Positions 1 through 10,275 of a stretch of 64,000 nucleotides of DNA are shown piece after piece. The translations under genes were made by a program, and so were the position numbers. This DNA comes from Begonia masoniana (lineage: Eukaryota; Streptophyta; Magnoliopsida; Cucurbitales; Begoniaceae), in NCBI GenBank assembly GCA_022432975.1, contig CM039509.1, positions 13,307,860 through 13,371,859 on the forward strand, read 5' to 3'. The notes under the pieces were generated by a model that was not told the origin of the DNA, did not search any database, and worked only from the letters and a program-made list of their open reading frames with translations. Numbering within the stretch: the first letter of the stretch is position 1; every line of letters begins with the position of its first letter.

Positions 1-144
1 GGTTTCTAAAATTTCACTTATTCTTCTACAAATTCTCGTAAATTTCTAGGGTCCTAATAAAACCATCCGCTCGCAAAACGGACCTAATTTACTTATTTAC
101 CAAAATAGCCTTGGAGCGGAAACCCGAAAAACTCGGGTGTTACA
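1..144 (-). repeat. W1 3' LTR, terminal 144 bp
   Basis: Matches 6044-6187 almost base for base and ends in GGGTGTTACA. The rest lies left of the window. Confidence 0.9.
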
Positions 145-157
145 TCCTTCCCTCCTT
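145..157 (-). other. W1 polypurine tract
   Basis: On the minus strand a purine run, AAGGAGGGAAGGA, lies directly beside the 3' LTR, as expected for the plus-strand primer of reverse transcription. Confidence 0.8.
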
Positions 158-1401
158 AATTGGAATTTTGTCCCCAAAATTATTGCTTGGTTAACTTCTA
201 GTTACTCACCCTCACATTATCTACTTAACCATGCTCGCAATACCATTCGCGACACTCCTATGGTCTTACCCATCCCTCGGGTCTCAATGGTTTCCTACAT
301 CTCCGAAGCTTTCAATCCATCTAACTTCGCACTTTGTAATTCAATTACTCATACATCCATCGACTTCAACCTAACCCTTCGTCGCCTAGACTTTCAAATT
401 TCATTTAACTTAACTTCAACTCTAGTTTGTCCCTCAAGCTAAGTTTAATCAATTTCTAACTCTTCAAATTCCGTGACAACAACTCGTACCTAATCACTTC
501 AAACCCTTAAAGCTTCTTCAATTCTATAACACTAAAGACTTGATACTTGGATCTCTTATCATAATCCTCTGTTTCAAACTCTTCTTTACACTACTATCTA
601 CTGTCCAAATTATCAATCTCATTTTCTATACCTACTTACCTTGCGCAACTATAGCATTCCCTTAGCCACTCTAATGCCATTCCTTTATACAGAACCTTTG
701 TTACTTAAATCTTTCCCTTTATGCTCTCAAGGTATCCTCTAAGTCTCTACTATTTTGTCCAATATGCTCGTTTATACAACTCTTACCTCGGTCATCATCA
801 ATCATTAATGAATTCTTAAATCTAAACAAATTCGTTAAACCATTTACCCAACACCTTATGGGCGCTTAAACAATTCAACGTTACCTATGAGTCGGAACTT
901 TCCTATACCTCTTGTTCTAATTTCACATTCAAGCTCATTTGCACAGTCTTCGTGCAAATTTCTCTTCCTTTCATCCAATATGCTCTAAATTTCCCATCCT
1001 CCACTACTTGACTCATAACTCAACTTTCCCTTTAATCTAATTAATTTTTCTCACTTATCTCTATGACACTATTTGAAGCCAAAATATCAACGTAACCGGC
1101 TATTTTTTCTTACATCTCATAGTCCTTACCTCATTCGTTTACTTAAGCTTATTTACTTTAACCTTAGCCGTTCCCAAAATCATTGGCTTCAACTTCGTTA
1201 TATATAGATTGGCCCCCTTTTGATTCCTAATTTAATCTTATTCCTATCTCTTAACTTTACAATATCGATTTCATCCTTCCTCCAAAATTAGGTCCTAAGC
1301 ATTCTTCTAAATTCTTTTATAACATCTCATCCCTACAACCTTTTTGTTTGCAAACTTGTTGTATGTAATTTAACACCTCCCTTCCAAAAATCCTTTCCTT
1401 C
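158..1401. other. AT-rich non-coding interior of W1
   Basis: No coding signal is convincing. The stretch is closely repeated at about 56340-57598 in W', so it is element-borne interior and not flanking DNA. Short ORFs here lack recognisable motifs. Confidence 0.7.
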
Positions 1402-3015
1402 CTAAGTCACCAAGTATGATTCCTTAAGAGGAACCCCTGACAATATCATTCTGGCCACAAGACAATCATCCATCTCGCCACAATGAATCGCAACTTTTAA
1501 CGCTGCACGTTTGCTTGAGAAAGCAATGTCAACCTCGTTTAGAGCTTTCACGAGGATATGCATGAAATATTCTTTTGGAACTCCTCCGTAGCTAAGAAGA
1601 GAAACTAAGTTTCTTGAAAGATTTGTTTTCTTTGGTGGATTGCTAGTCCCAACTATCTCCAAAGAATTCTCGGTTTGAAGATGTTCAAATTTCAAATCTG
1701 ACTCAACTTTAATCATTGAATCACGTATCTGAATCGTCCTAGAAGAGAGCTGAAAAATTACAACTGTCTATTGACAAGAAGAGTTCCCTCGACAGCATAA
1801 CCATTGTAGAAAAGTCGGAATTGAATCAGCAAAGGCGGCGCTTCAGAGCTACTTTGTTGTTTTATTTCCGCAACATTTTTTTTTTTTTTGAAAGATCTTT
1901 TCCAAAAACTCCCTCAACACTGTCTTCACTGGTAAATTGTCCCTTGAATAAATTTTTAGGGCACTCAAATGCTAGATCCTCTGATATATATATCCGGTGC
2001 CATCTGTATGTATAAGAGGTTTGCCATCTCTGTAGACAATATTGCCATCTTCATCGTGGCAGTAGAGATCTCCAATTCTCTGGATATTCACAGTAGACAA
2101 ATCAATTTTTAGGTTGACTGTCTTTGACACAATGAGTGCAAACCTAGCCATATAACTGGCCACAGGAGACAATGAATGTGCATGCATGAAACAACTCCTA
2201 GCTTCATAAATTGTTTTGTTCGATAACTTGTAAGAATTACAATTATCAACAGCAGCTTCAGACTCCATTCGAACAAAAATACACTTCTCAGGTGATGTAC
2301 TTGGTTTTTTTTTTGTCACATCCTCAGCAAACTTGACCATCAAACATTCTCATCTCCCAAAACCCTAGGTAAATGAGTTCTTGTTTTGTTTAGATAGGGG
2401 CCCTTGAACCTGATAAGGCCATCAAGAGATACATAACAGTGGTAGTAATGTGTTCTTCTAGCACCCCAGTCGACGTACACTCTTCGATCTTCCTGATTAA
2501 TGTATTGTTGTCCTAATTCTCTCCAAACTTCTAACTCAAATTTTTCCATGGGTAGATCCTTCATCCTTCGAATTTGATCAGCTGTAGTAACTTTTTCAAG
2601 CTCCTCCCCTCCGATGTAATTCAGAATTAAGAAGGCTTTCCAGAATTCCAGCTCTCCTAGAGCAGCCCTAATGTTGGTGTTTGAAAAAAATAAAATCAAC
2701 ATCGACAAGTCCCCCAAACTTAACTTGCGGGGAATACTGGCGGGAAGAAGAAGAGCCCTGATTCGGGGAGCGGAGGATATTCTTCTCAGGAGACTCAGCA
2801 GCTTTGCGGATCATATACATAATGAAACGGTCAAGATTTCTCACTGAACATTTGGAAATCGATGTCAGGATCTGCAAAGTCGCTTCTTCCCCTAGCAAAG
2901 CCAGTTCCTGCCTAACTGTGAGATCAGGAAACGGCTGACCCTGATCGGCACATATCTTTTCCAGCAGTTGCTCCACAGAGTAAGGTAAAGAAACTTCATT
3001 AGAATGATCAGCCAT
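1402..3015 (-). pseudogene. Captured, broken fragment of a plant RNA-dependent RNA polymerase (RDR3/4/5-like)
   Basis: Three reading-frame segments (3015-2668, 2717-2340, 2343-1972) and a fourth (1716-1402) line up in order as the N-terminal part of a plant RDR. Recognisable stretches include FKGPYLNKTRTHL, CFMHAHSL, IHTDGTGYI, NPPKKTNLSRNLVSLLSYGG and LVARMILSGVPL; they recall the gamma clade (RDR3/4/5), which makes double-stranded RNA in family members. The catalytic DxDGD region would lie further downstream and is absent: similarity stops at 1402. The start at 3015 (MADHSN) has plausible leader upstream. Frames break near 2340, at a TA tract near 1985 and at a homopolymer near 1880, and about 30-40 residues expected near 2310 are missing. 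From about 1960 to 1402 the coding sequence runs on without an obvious intron. Sense orientation matches the element. No active enzyme can be made. Family assignment is from memory of motifs. Confidence 0.78.
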
Positions 3016-3589
3016 GGCTAATGCAGATAGAAAAAGTGTTAGTGATCGTTCGCCTAGTGCGAGGTGAGAAATATAAAAAAAAAAAACAAAACTGAGAAAG
3101 CTCATTTGCTCAACATGCATCAGATCGAATGCCGCAGATAAAGTTGAAAATGGAGAACCGCGGACCGAAACAAAATCCTCAGCAGCGAATTGTCACTTCA
3201 ATCACATCAATTCAGCGTAATTTGAGCGAAACAGATGTAATGGAAACGGCATCTCGGGAGTGGAGTGTGATTAAGTCAAGCGAGTCCTATTAACGCATAA
3301 CTCTCTTTCTTACTCAACTCCTACTATTTCATTTTTTTTTTCCAACCTACTCCGATCTATCGCAACATTATTACGGTCACATCCTTATGGTGATCTATCG
3401 TATCGTCTTGGTCGTCTCGATCATTCCCTCGACGCACCATAATTATAAATAACTCCCATAAAAATGTTTAAACAAACACTCTAAGAAACAGTAATTAAAT
3501 AAAATATAAACATACTTACAGTTGATGAAGGATGTCCGCGTAGTGGCTGTGCAGTCGAGCAGTCTACAGAACCGATTTTAAAACCCGGG
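3016..3589 (-). other. W1 leader between primer site and RDR fragment
   Basis: The right end (about 3505-3589) closely matches the leader of W' (59885-59968), including a splice-donor-like CAACTGTAAGT at about 3519. The left part may be the 5' untranslated sequence of the captured gene (inference). No ORF is convincing. Confidence 0.55.
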
Positions 3590-3602
3590 GGCTCTGATAC
3601 CA
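3590..3602 (-). other. W1 primer-binding site
   Basis: The minus strand reads TGGTATCAGAGCC, the classic plant initiator-methionine tRNA primer site, 4 bp from the LTR. Confidence 0.88.
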
Positions 3603-3606
3603 TAAT

Positions 3607-6187
3607 TGTCACACCCCTAATACTGTACCCATTTACCCGTATGAATTTTTCTTTTTCCTTTATACTCAATGTTTAAGTGGAAAAAAAATTAATAAAACAT
3701 TTAAGACAATTCTTCTTTCTTTTATCACCTAAATATAACTTCATAATACAAATTTTGCCTACATAACAAACATACTTTTCACAATACAATTCAACGTATA
3801 ACCGCCCTATACTCTCACTCGAAACGACTCGAGACATAATTAAATAAAACACGTTTTCACGAAAACAAACTGCGTGGTTCCGTCTGAAAGTTTAACATAT
3901 CCTCCTGTTTTAAAATCACAAAACAGGTCCAAAACGTTTAAAGCATTAATATATAACCTATCAACTATCCAGAGCCAAGCATCCTAAAATGTTCTATACA
4001 GCCATCAGCCAAGCCAATCGTCCTAAAATGTTCTATACAAATTCATCTAACTAATTACAAATCCTCCTGTTTTTTAATCAAACTAAAGACTATAACAATC
4101 AATTTGTAAAACATTTCAAAACATCAATATATAAACCTATCCAGATCCAAACAACCTAAAATGTATCTAGCTATACAATAAATATGTCTAACCCACCATT
4201 AACCCAAAACGTCCTGATACCCTCAAAACACGTACATATTTCCCCACGGGTCAGGCCAAGCATCGACTGCGCAACACACTCCCGTGGGCATTCTCCGTCA
4301 ACTGCATCATTCCTCGGGAGGAGGGATCTCGTCCTCACCTGTCTCCTCGTAGCCACCTACACCATACAGACACACTATGAGATATAAATCTCAGTAAATC
4401 CTACGTAAATGCAGATGCGTGCAGTGCATATGGAGTTCAGAAATCATGCATAACAGAGCGTCGCAGACAGTATATCACCGAGATCTCATCCCCCTAACCG
4501 AAGGGGCCCATCCAGCGGTCGGACTACCCCGTGCGGTTAGAGGAGGGGGGTACACGCTTACAACACGTACAGCCGTGCCTGAGCCCCACCTCGCGTGACC
4601 AGATAACAGATTATGTTCATTAATTACAGTACATGAGATGTGGTATTGGCCAGACCCTCAATCGTTCCGCACAATAGATCTAAGCCCCCAATCTCTGGGC
4701 CACATCGGTTTTCAGAAAACATCGTGCAGTGCAGAAATTCGTTTTCATGCCAAGTTAAAATACGTGATGCATGAACAGTTCAATATAACTATAAACAAGC
4801 AATCATGTATACCATCAAGACTGTAAAGCATAATCTATAAACCAAATAAACCTAACTACCCAACCAAAGCAATATAAACAAGTGCATCACCAAATTCCTC
4901 GAAACGACCTCGACGTACGGTGTAGGCCAATCGGCCAGAGAAGATCACGAGAACTTACCTGTCGTCCGTAGCTCGCTGGGGATGCTCGGTTATCTGTCCA
5001 CCTATGGCTCAACCTACGAAAAATATTCAAACTTTATTACACTCAAGCTTACATTCACCAATTTACTCTCAAACTACTATGTCTAGCCTAATCCAACTAA
5101 AACCTAATTAAACGGCCACTAATTTAGGTTTGGTAAAAACTGACCCGAAACTCAAACGCGCATAACTTTTGCGCCGGTTATCGGAATCGAACGATTCCAG
5201 TGGCCACGTACTCCTCTAATAACCTATTTTAATCTGCCAAAAGGAATTTTAAAACAAATGACCGGAGCTAGGTCAATTTCGCAGAAACCCGAAACTTCCC
5301 CTTTACCCAAAATTTCTCTTTTTCAATTTTTCATCAAAACTCTCTCAATTCCTCACTAATCTATCCTCCTAACATCCAATTAACATAAACTAACTAAAAA
5401 TCAAAGTTCCAATTCAGAAAACCCAAAATCCCAAAACCTAGCCCAAAGGTTTTTTTTCCAAATCCGAGCTCCTCATTGCTCGGCAACCCATGCCAGCGCC
5501 GAGCTCGGCCAATTGACGCTTAAAGCAACCCAAAAGGGCCGGTGGACGGAGCTCAATCGAGCTCGCCACCGTCGGCCATGAACAAAACGAAAACAGGGAA
5601 GAGACTCAACCTGTTTTCAGTCGGGTCTGGCGCGGAGAAGGCCGAACCGAGCTCTGGTTCAGGTCGCCGGCGTCTGCACGTCAGAATGGTGGTCGGAAAC
5701 GCCGGGTCGCCGGGGAAGAGTCGTTGCGGCTCTTCGTCTCTCTCGGCGTCGGGAGCTCTCAGCGATAACGGCTTCATCGTGAAGCCATTATACTTTTAAA
5801 TAAAAACTTTAAATTTTAATTACCAAATTACTTAAATGTCCCTCAATCAATTCTATGCTTAATTCTTTAATTAGTCTATCGATTCGGTTTCTCTGCAATT
5901 TCCTTATTTCTCCAAATATTCCAATTGAATCTTAGAGTTCTAACGAAACTCACCGTTCACAAAACGGACTTATTTTGCTATTTTTACGAATTAATATGCT
6001 AAAAGGGTAAAACGGGAACTCTAGCATTACTCTTCCCGATTTGGGTTTCTAAAATTTCACTTATTCTTCTACAAATTCCCGTAAATTTCTAGTGTCCTAA
6101 TAAAACCATCCGCTCGCAAAACGGATCTAATTTACTTATTTACCAAAATAGCCTTGGAGCGGAAACCCGAAAAACTCGGGTGTTACA
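3607..6187 (-). repeat. W1 5' LTR (2581 bp)
   Basis: Begins TGTCACACCCC and ends GGGTGTTACA on the plus strand, giving inverted ends. It contains a mini-exon-like segment (4959-5013), an acceptor-like GTGTAG|GTGG (rc at about 4357) and a CAG|GTGAGGA motif. ORFs on both strands at 5542-5799 are in GC-rich LTR sequence and show no domain. This family lacks the clear palindrome block seen in its relatives. Confidence 0.88.
4959..5013 (-). promoter_or_regulatory. Candidate spliced mini-exon in W1 LTR
   Basis: On the minus strand a 55-nt segment starts GTTGAG after ...CGTAG and ends ...GACAG before GTAAGT. It is equivalent in position to mini-exon-like segments in the other long LTRs here. Confidence 0.5.
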
Positions 6188-7333
6188 ATGATAAACTTCC
6201 CAAAAACTCCTTGTGAACATAATGCATTAATCTCATGAAGGTGCTAGGAGAATTAGAGAGGTCGAATGGTATTACAAACCATTCGAAGAAACCATACTTG
6301 GTCTTGAATGTTGTCTTCCACTCATCCCCTCCTTCATTCAAATTTGGTGGTACCCGCTCTTTAACTCCACCTTGGAGAAGAATGAGGCCCCACTAAGATC
6401 ATCTAACATGTCCTCGAGCTTGGAGATTGGAAAGAAATACTTGATAGTAATCTGGTTAATGGCCCTACTATCCACGAACATACTCATGGAACCATCCTTC
6501 TTGGGCACTAGGAGGGTAGGCTGTGCACACGGGCTCATTAACTCCTGGATGTACCCTTTCTCAAACAATTCTTGCAATTGACTTTGTAACTCTTTGGTTT
6601 CCTCCAGATTCATTTTGTAAGTAGGGCGATTTGGAAGTATAACCCTCGACTGAAGATCAATTTAGTGCTCAATGCCGCGAAGGGGTGGCAACCATTGTGG
6701 CAACTCCTCCAAGAATAGGTCTTGATATTGATTCAAAAAGATTTGAACAGCTTTGGGAACTTCTCGTAATTCTCTAATCTTTCCTGAAACATTATCAAAA
6801 TGAGTGGACCTCCTCTCAAAAGAGACTTCTTCGTTTCCTTCTTAGACATGAGAAAACTAGACTTGTCTTTTCCTTTCTTCCTGGTTTCTTCATCTTGAAC
6901 TACTTGCTCCAATTTGCTCCAATTTGAGTGGAGCAAGCTTAATTGTTTTTCTTTCGAACTTCAAAGAGTGGAAGTTCGAGAATTCATCATGAGAGACTCT
7001 CCTATCAAATTTCCACGGCCTACCCAATAAGAGATGACTAGCATTCATAGGTACTACGTCGTCTCGGTCATTCAACCACCGAAGCTTGTAAGGGCTAAGA
7101 TGAGTGGTGGTTTCCTACCCAAGTTTGTCTACGAGCTCTTAGGAGGTCACATTTGTGCAGCTACCTCCATCTATAATAAGGGAGCAATCTCTTTCCTTGA
7201 TTAAGCAACGACTGTGAAAAATATTCTCTTGTTGACAATTCTCATCATTGGTCTTCGTCATAAGGGCCCTCTGGATAACCATCCAAAGCGGACCCTCTTG
7301 TGCATGGAATCTCTTGCAAATCAAGGTCCTCAT
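6188..7333 (-). pseudogene. Broken protease-reverse transcriptase segment of CRM/Reina-like pol
   Basis: Read on the minus strand, 7333-7139 has IIDGGSCTNV, the aspartic-protease region of this clade, although the catalytic motif is not the usual DTG. The 7075-6890 segment has HLLLGRPWKFDRR. The 6613-6338 segment holds the start of reverse transcriptase ([35 protein letters not shown]), and the frame continues beyond 6338 with [11 protein letters not shown] and NSPSTFMRL to the W1 junction. Several frames and stops intervene. The catalytic YxDD block would lie beyond the junction. It is a fragment of a polyprotein that copied element RNA into DNA. Confidence 0.82.
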
Positions 7334-7397
7334 TAAAACCTTCTACTTGCTCATCTTCACTTTCAATCTCCTCGGTGCCTTCTCTAATGACCATTAC

Positions 7398-8449
7398 TCA
7401 TATATTGGGGCATTGAGAGACTATATGTCCCAAACCAAGGCACTTAAAGCACTTGATCTCTCTTGCTCTCGGCCGATTTGCATCATCTAATACATTTTTT
7501 TCCTCCACCCCTTTTGTAGGCCAACTCTTGGTGAAAGGCCTTTTATCGTCCCCTTTGAATGGTGGCTTGAAAGAGCTCTTGGTTTTAGAGGACAATCGAT
7601 TGCTAACCATCTTTCCCTTTCTCTTCTCTTGCCTCTCAACTTTCAAGGCGAGTTGGACAACAACATCCATAGTTTCTAATACTTGTAGCTCTACCACATC
7701 ACCAATCTCTCGTTTTAAGCCTCTTATGAATTTTGCAATGACTTGCTTTTTGGGCTCCTCTAAACCACTCATAATTTTGAGTGTTTCAAACTTGGTTAAG
7801 TACTTCTCAACCGATTGTGGCCCTTGCTTCAAACTTTGCATTTACAAGAATAACTCTTAATTGTAGTGGCTCGGTACAACCTCCTCCTCATTAAAGCCTT
7901 CATGACTCTCCAAGTTGCAATGGAATCATCACCCTCTCGTCTCCTTTGTGTCTTTAAGTTGTCCCACCATAATTTAGTATATCCAGTCAGTTTTAAAGAC
8001 ATCAATTGCAACTTCACCTTCTTGAAGTAGCTGTAGTAGTTGAAAACCTTTTCCATCTTGTCCACCCAATCTAGGAACATGTTAGCATTACATGACCCGT
8101 TCAACGAGGGAATATACAACTTAATATGCTTCAAGTCCTCACTAAGGCCACACCTATCACTGTTAAACTCTTCATCTTTAGAATTTATTTCTTCTACAAA
8201 CTTGTTGTGTTGGTTTTTCCTCCTCGGATTCTTAGCTCTTCTCCTAGGTAAGGGATTTTGAGGGGACATTGCACGATCATTTGTCATCTCTATTAACCAT
8301 TGATTAATGTTCTCAAATTTTTGGTTAATGTCATCAATTTGTCCTTGGTAACTAGTCTCACCCTCCTTAGGGTGTGGGGCTTTGGGTTGTTGCACATTAC
8401 TACCCCGATTTTGATTATGATTGACACTACTTCTTGTCATCATTTTCAA
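7398..8449 (-). pseudogene. Broken gag of CRM/Reina-like element
   Basis: Two overlapping minus-strand frames (8449-7829 and 7841-7398) form one gag with a single frameshift near 7835. The first has the retrotransposon gag core (SLNGSCNANMFLDWVDKMEK; LKLTGYTKLWWDNL). The second ends in a CCHC zinc knuckle, CFKCLGLGHIVSQCP, which binds nucleic acid in the particle. The likely start is at 8449, 50 bp from the primer site; a methionine three codons in is also possible. Confidence 0.82.
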
Positions 8450-8498
8450 AAACTAAATCAATACCCCAACAGTGATAAATATCCAAGGGAGGTAGCAA

Positions 8499-8511
8499 GG
8501 CTCTGATACCA
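8499..8511 (-). other. Primer-binding site of CRM/Reina-like element
   Basis: Minus strand TGGTATCAGAGCC, 2 bp from the LTR end at 8514. Confidence 0.82.
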
Positions 8512-8513
8512 AA

Positions 8514-9732
8514 TGATACGCTTCAACCTATGACAACTTGTTTGACAACACAATCACTAGTTCCTCTCGAATTTTCAATTGGCAATCACCGAGGATGCCC
8601 ATATTCCAATAGGCACAAACAATGCAATTCAGATCCAAATGCTATGAAATTTTAGTATGTGCTTACCTAGCACGTGTGTGAAGCACCCTCAAAATTGAAA
8701 TGGAAAACTCACAGTGGCTAAAAAGTTATACACAGAATAATTGGGATTGGTCAAACTGCCCGAAAACACTGCCATATTGGCCGAGAGAAGACTAACTTCT
8801 GAGCAGCACCATGTTTATTGTATAACTCTGAATGACTAAAAAATTTAATACGATCTTACTTGAGATGAGGTTGCAAAATCCTGAAAATTTCAAGGGCTGA
8901 TTCGATGTGGATGAAAAGATATGCAAATGGAAGTGCCTACTGGTTTGGAAGGTGATAGGAATTGCACCTTTCGGTTTTGTGGTATTTCTAGGGTAAGAAC
9001 ACTCCAGCTCACAATGGTTGAGAGTTTGTAATCTTTTGTTGTGATTACTACTCTCCAAGAAGGTAGAGAAAAGAGTAATAATAAGATCTTCCAAGTATAC
9101 TCACAAACTTGGAAGACAATGGACACCAAAACGCTCAGATGTGACTCACCAGGGGCAATGGAGTTTTGAGACTTAAGGAAGCTCGGGTTTGGAAGACAAG
9201 CTTTCATTTTTCATTGAAAACAGATGGCTGCTATCACAGCTAAGAGAGGGTTAAATACCTTCCTCTAATAAAATTAGGGTTCAATTCACAAAAAAGGAAA
9301 AAAAGGCCTAGAAGCCGACTTGCTATTCGGCCACCTCATCTGCCGAGTACCATGTACTCTCATCTTCTCTCTACCACGTTGATGTGTACTTCCTTCAAAT
9401 GCAGCTCACTCTCCCTCCAAAAAGTGTTTAGCCATGCATGCAATGCAAACATAAAAATAAACTAAGATGTTTTTCAAAAGAATAATAAGATAGGCTCGGT
9501 TACATCACTTGTCAAAATTAAAAAACAAATTCCTCCTTTAATAATTGGTGTCGTCGAGGGTTGCTTCCAAGTTAGCTCATGGAGAAGCTTCTCCAAATCT
9601 AGGGTGCTTGGCTTCCACTTCAAATCTTCAAAGTAGTCTTCTCCTGATAAAAAAACAAACTTGTTAGAAGGAGGCTCGACCGAGGACAAGGCCTTGGCTC
9701 GGGATTGTGTCAAGGGTCCTCTTGGCATATCA
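8514..9732 (-). repeat. 5' LTR of CRM/Reina-like element (1219 bp), encoding a polyprotein tail
   Basis: The ends are TGATACG (plus, 8514) and GGCATATCA (plus, 9732). Read on the minus strand the LTR opens TGATATGCC and at once encodes MPRGPLTQSRAK, the tail motif of chromovirus polyproteins; this frame runs 9728-9474. It supports the known habit of CRM-type pol ORFs of running into the 3' LTR. A TATA-like TATTTAA is on the minus strand near 9252. Length is nearly that of solo LTR V (1221 bp). Confidence 0.72.
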
Positions 9733-10275
9733 CAATGTCTCTTTATCTTCTACTTTTCCTTTGACTTCTCTTTACGCTCGTTGCCTCTGAATCTGAAAAC
9801 CAAGAACAAATTTGGTATTTGGAAAGCTATAACTCGCCAAAGCGCGTTGTCTTTGCGTGTAATTTGGACTGAACCTTCATCTATATGTCTAAAATATAAC
9901 TTCCAAAATTCAAGACCAATCAGGAGATATAACAAGATTGGTGGACTGCATCAGAGACATCTCTTCACATAGAAATTAAGATGTGCCTGTTGACTTATAT
10001 GATTTCCTTGTAAGATAAAGTTCTCTAACTTGGATTTTTGAGAGTTTATACATCATTGTTGAATGTTCCCGTCCACCTCTATGGGAAGAAGATGGAAAAG
10101 GGAGTAATATAAAATAAGTCCATCTATACTCACAAAAAGGGGGAACAAGAACACACACAATAACTTGGATATTACTCACCAAGAGAGAGTGGCAACTTGA
10201 AGCAAATCTTAAACCTCTAAAGATGTCCTCATCATGTTTTACGTAAATGGCTCCAAGTTTAGACATTATACAATG
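9733..10275. other. Unassigned sequence, perhaps a decayed LTR
   Basis: Parts at about 10040-10200 resemble 9010-9160 inside the neighbouring LTR (a GAGAGTTT start, an AAAAGRGAGTAAT core, a TATACTCACAAA block), so this may be an old, diverged CRM/Reina-type LTR. I see no supported gene. Confidence 0.35.

Larger units (their letters stand above)
1..6187 (-). mobile_element. W1: non-autonomous LTR retrotransposon carrying an RDR gene fragment (left end outside window)
   Basis: The element reads on the minus strand. Its 5' LTR is 3607-6187, the primer site is 3590-3602, the interior is 145-3606 and the 3' LTR runs off the window at 144. Both LTR copies end in the same roughly 140 bp (compare 1-144 with 6044-6187). 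The interior shows no gag, reverse transcriptase or integrase; it holds a broken RNA-dependent RNA polymerase fragment and AT-rich sequence. It interrupts the reverse transcriptase of a CRM/Reina-like element that resumes at 6188. Because pol is missing, mobility would have needed enzymes from related elements (inference). A second family member with the same cargo is at 53642-62616. Confidence 0.88.
6188..9732 (-). mobile_element. CRM/Reina-like chromovirus, 5' half (interrupted by W1)
   Basis: Minus-strand order: LTR 8514-9732, primer site 8499-8511, gag 8449-7398, protease then reverse transcriptase to 6188, where W1 has inserted; the rest of pol would lie left of the window. The pol wording (IIDGGSCTNV; HLLLGRPWKFDRRVSHD) and an LTR that begins with the polyprotein tail fit a CRM/Reina/Galadriel-type chromovirus. 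All ORFs are broken. The flank at 6188 starts ATGAT, the presumed target duplication of W1; its partner is outside the window. Confidence 0.82.

Noticed and set aside
3590..3602. tRNA gene near primer sites
   Set aside because: Only the tRNA 3' complement is present; no cloverleaf around it.
5542..5799. Plus and minus ORFs in GC-rich part of W1 LTR
   Set aside because: Lie within an LTR, have no recognisable domain and overlap each other on both strands.
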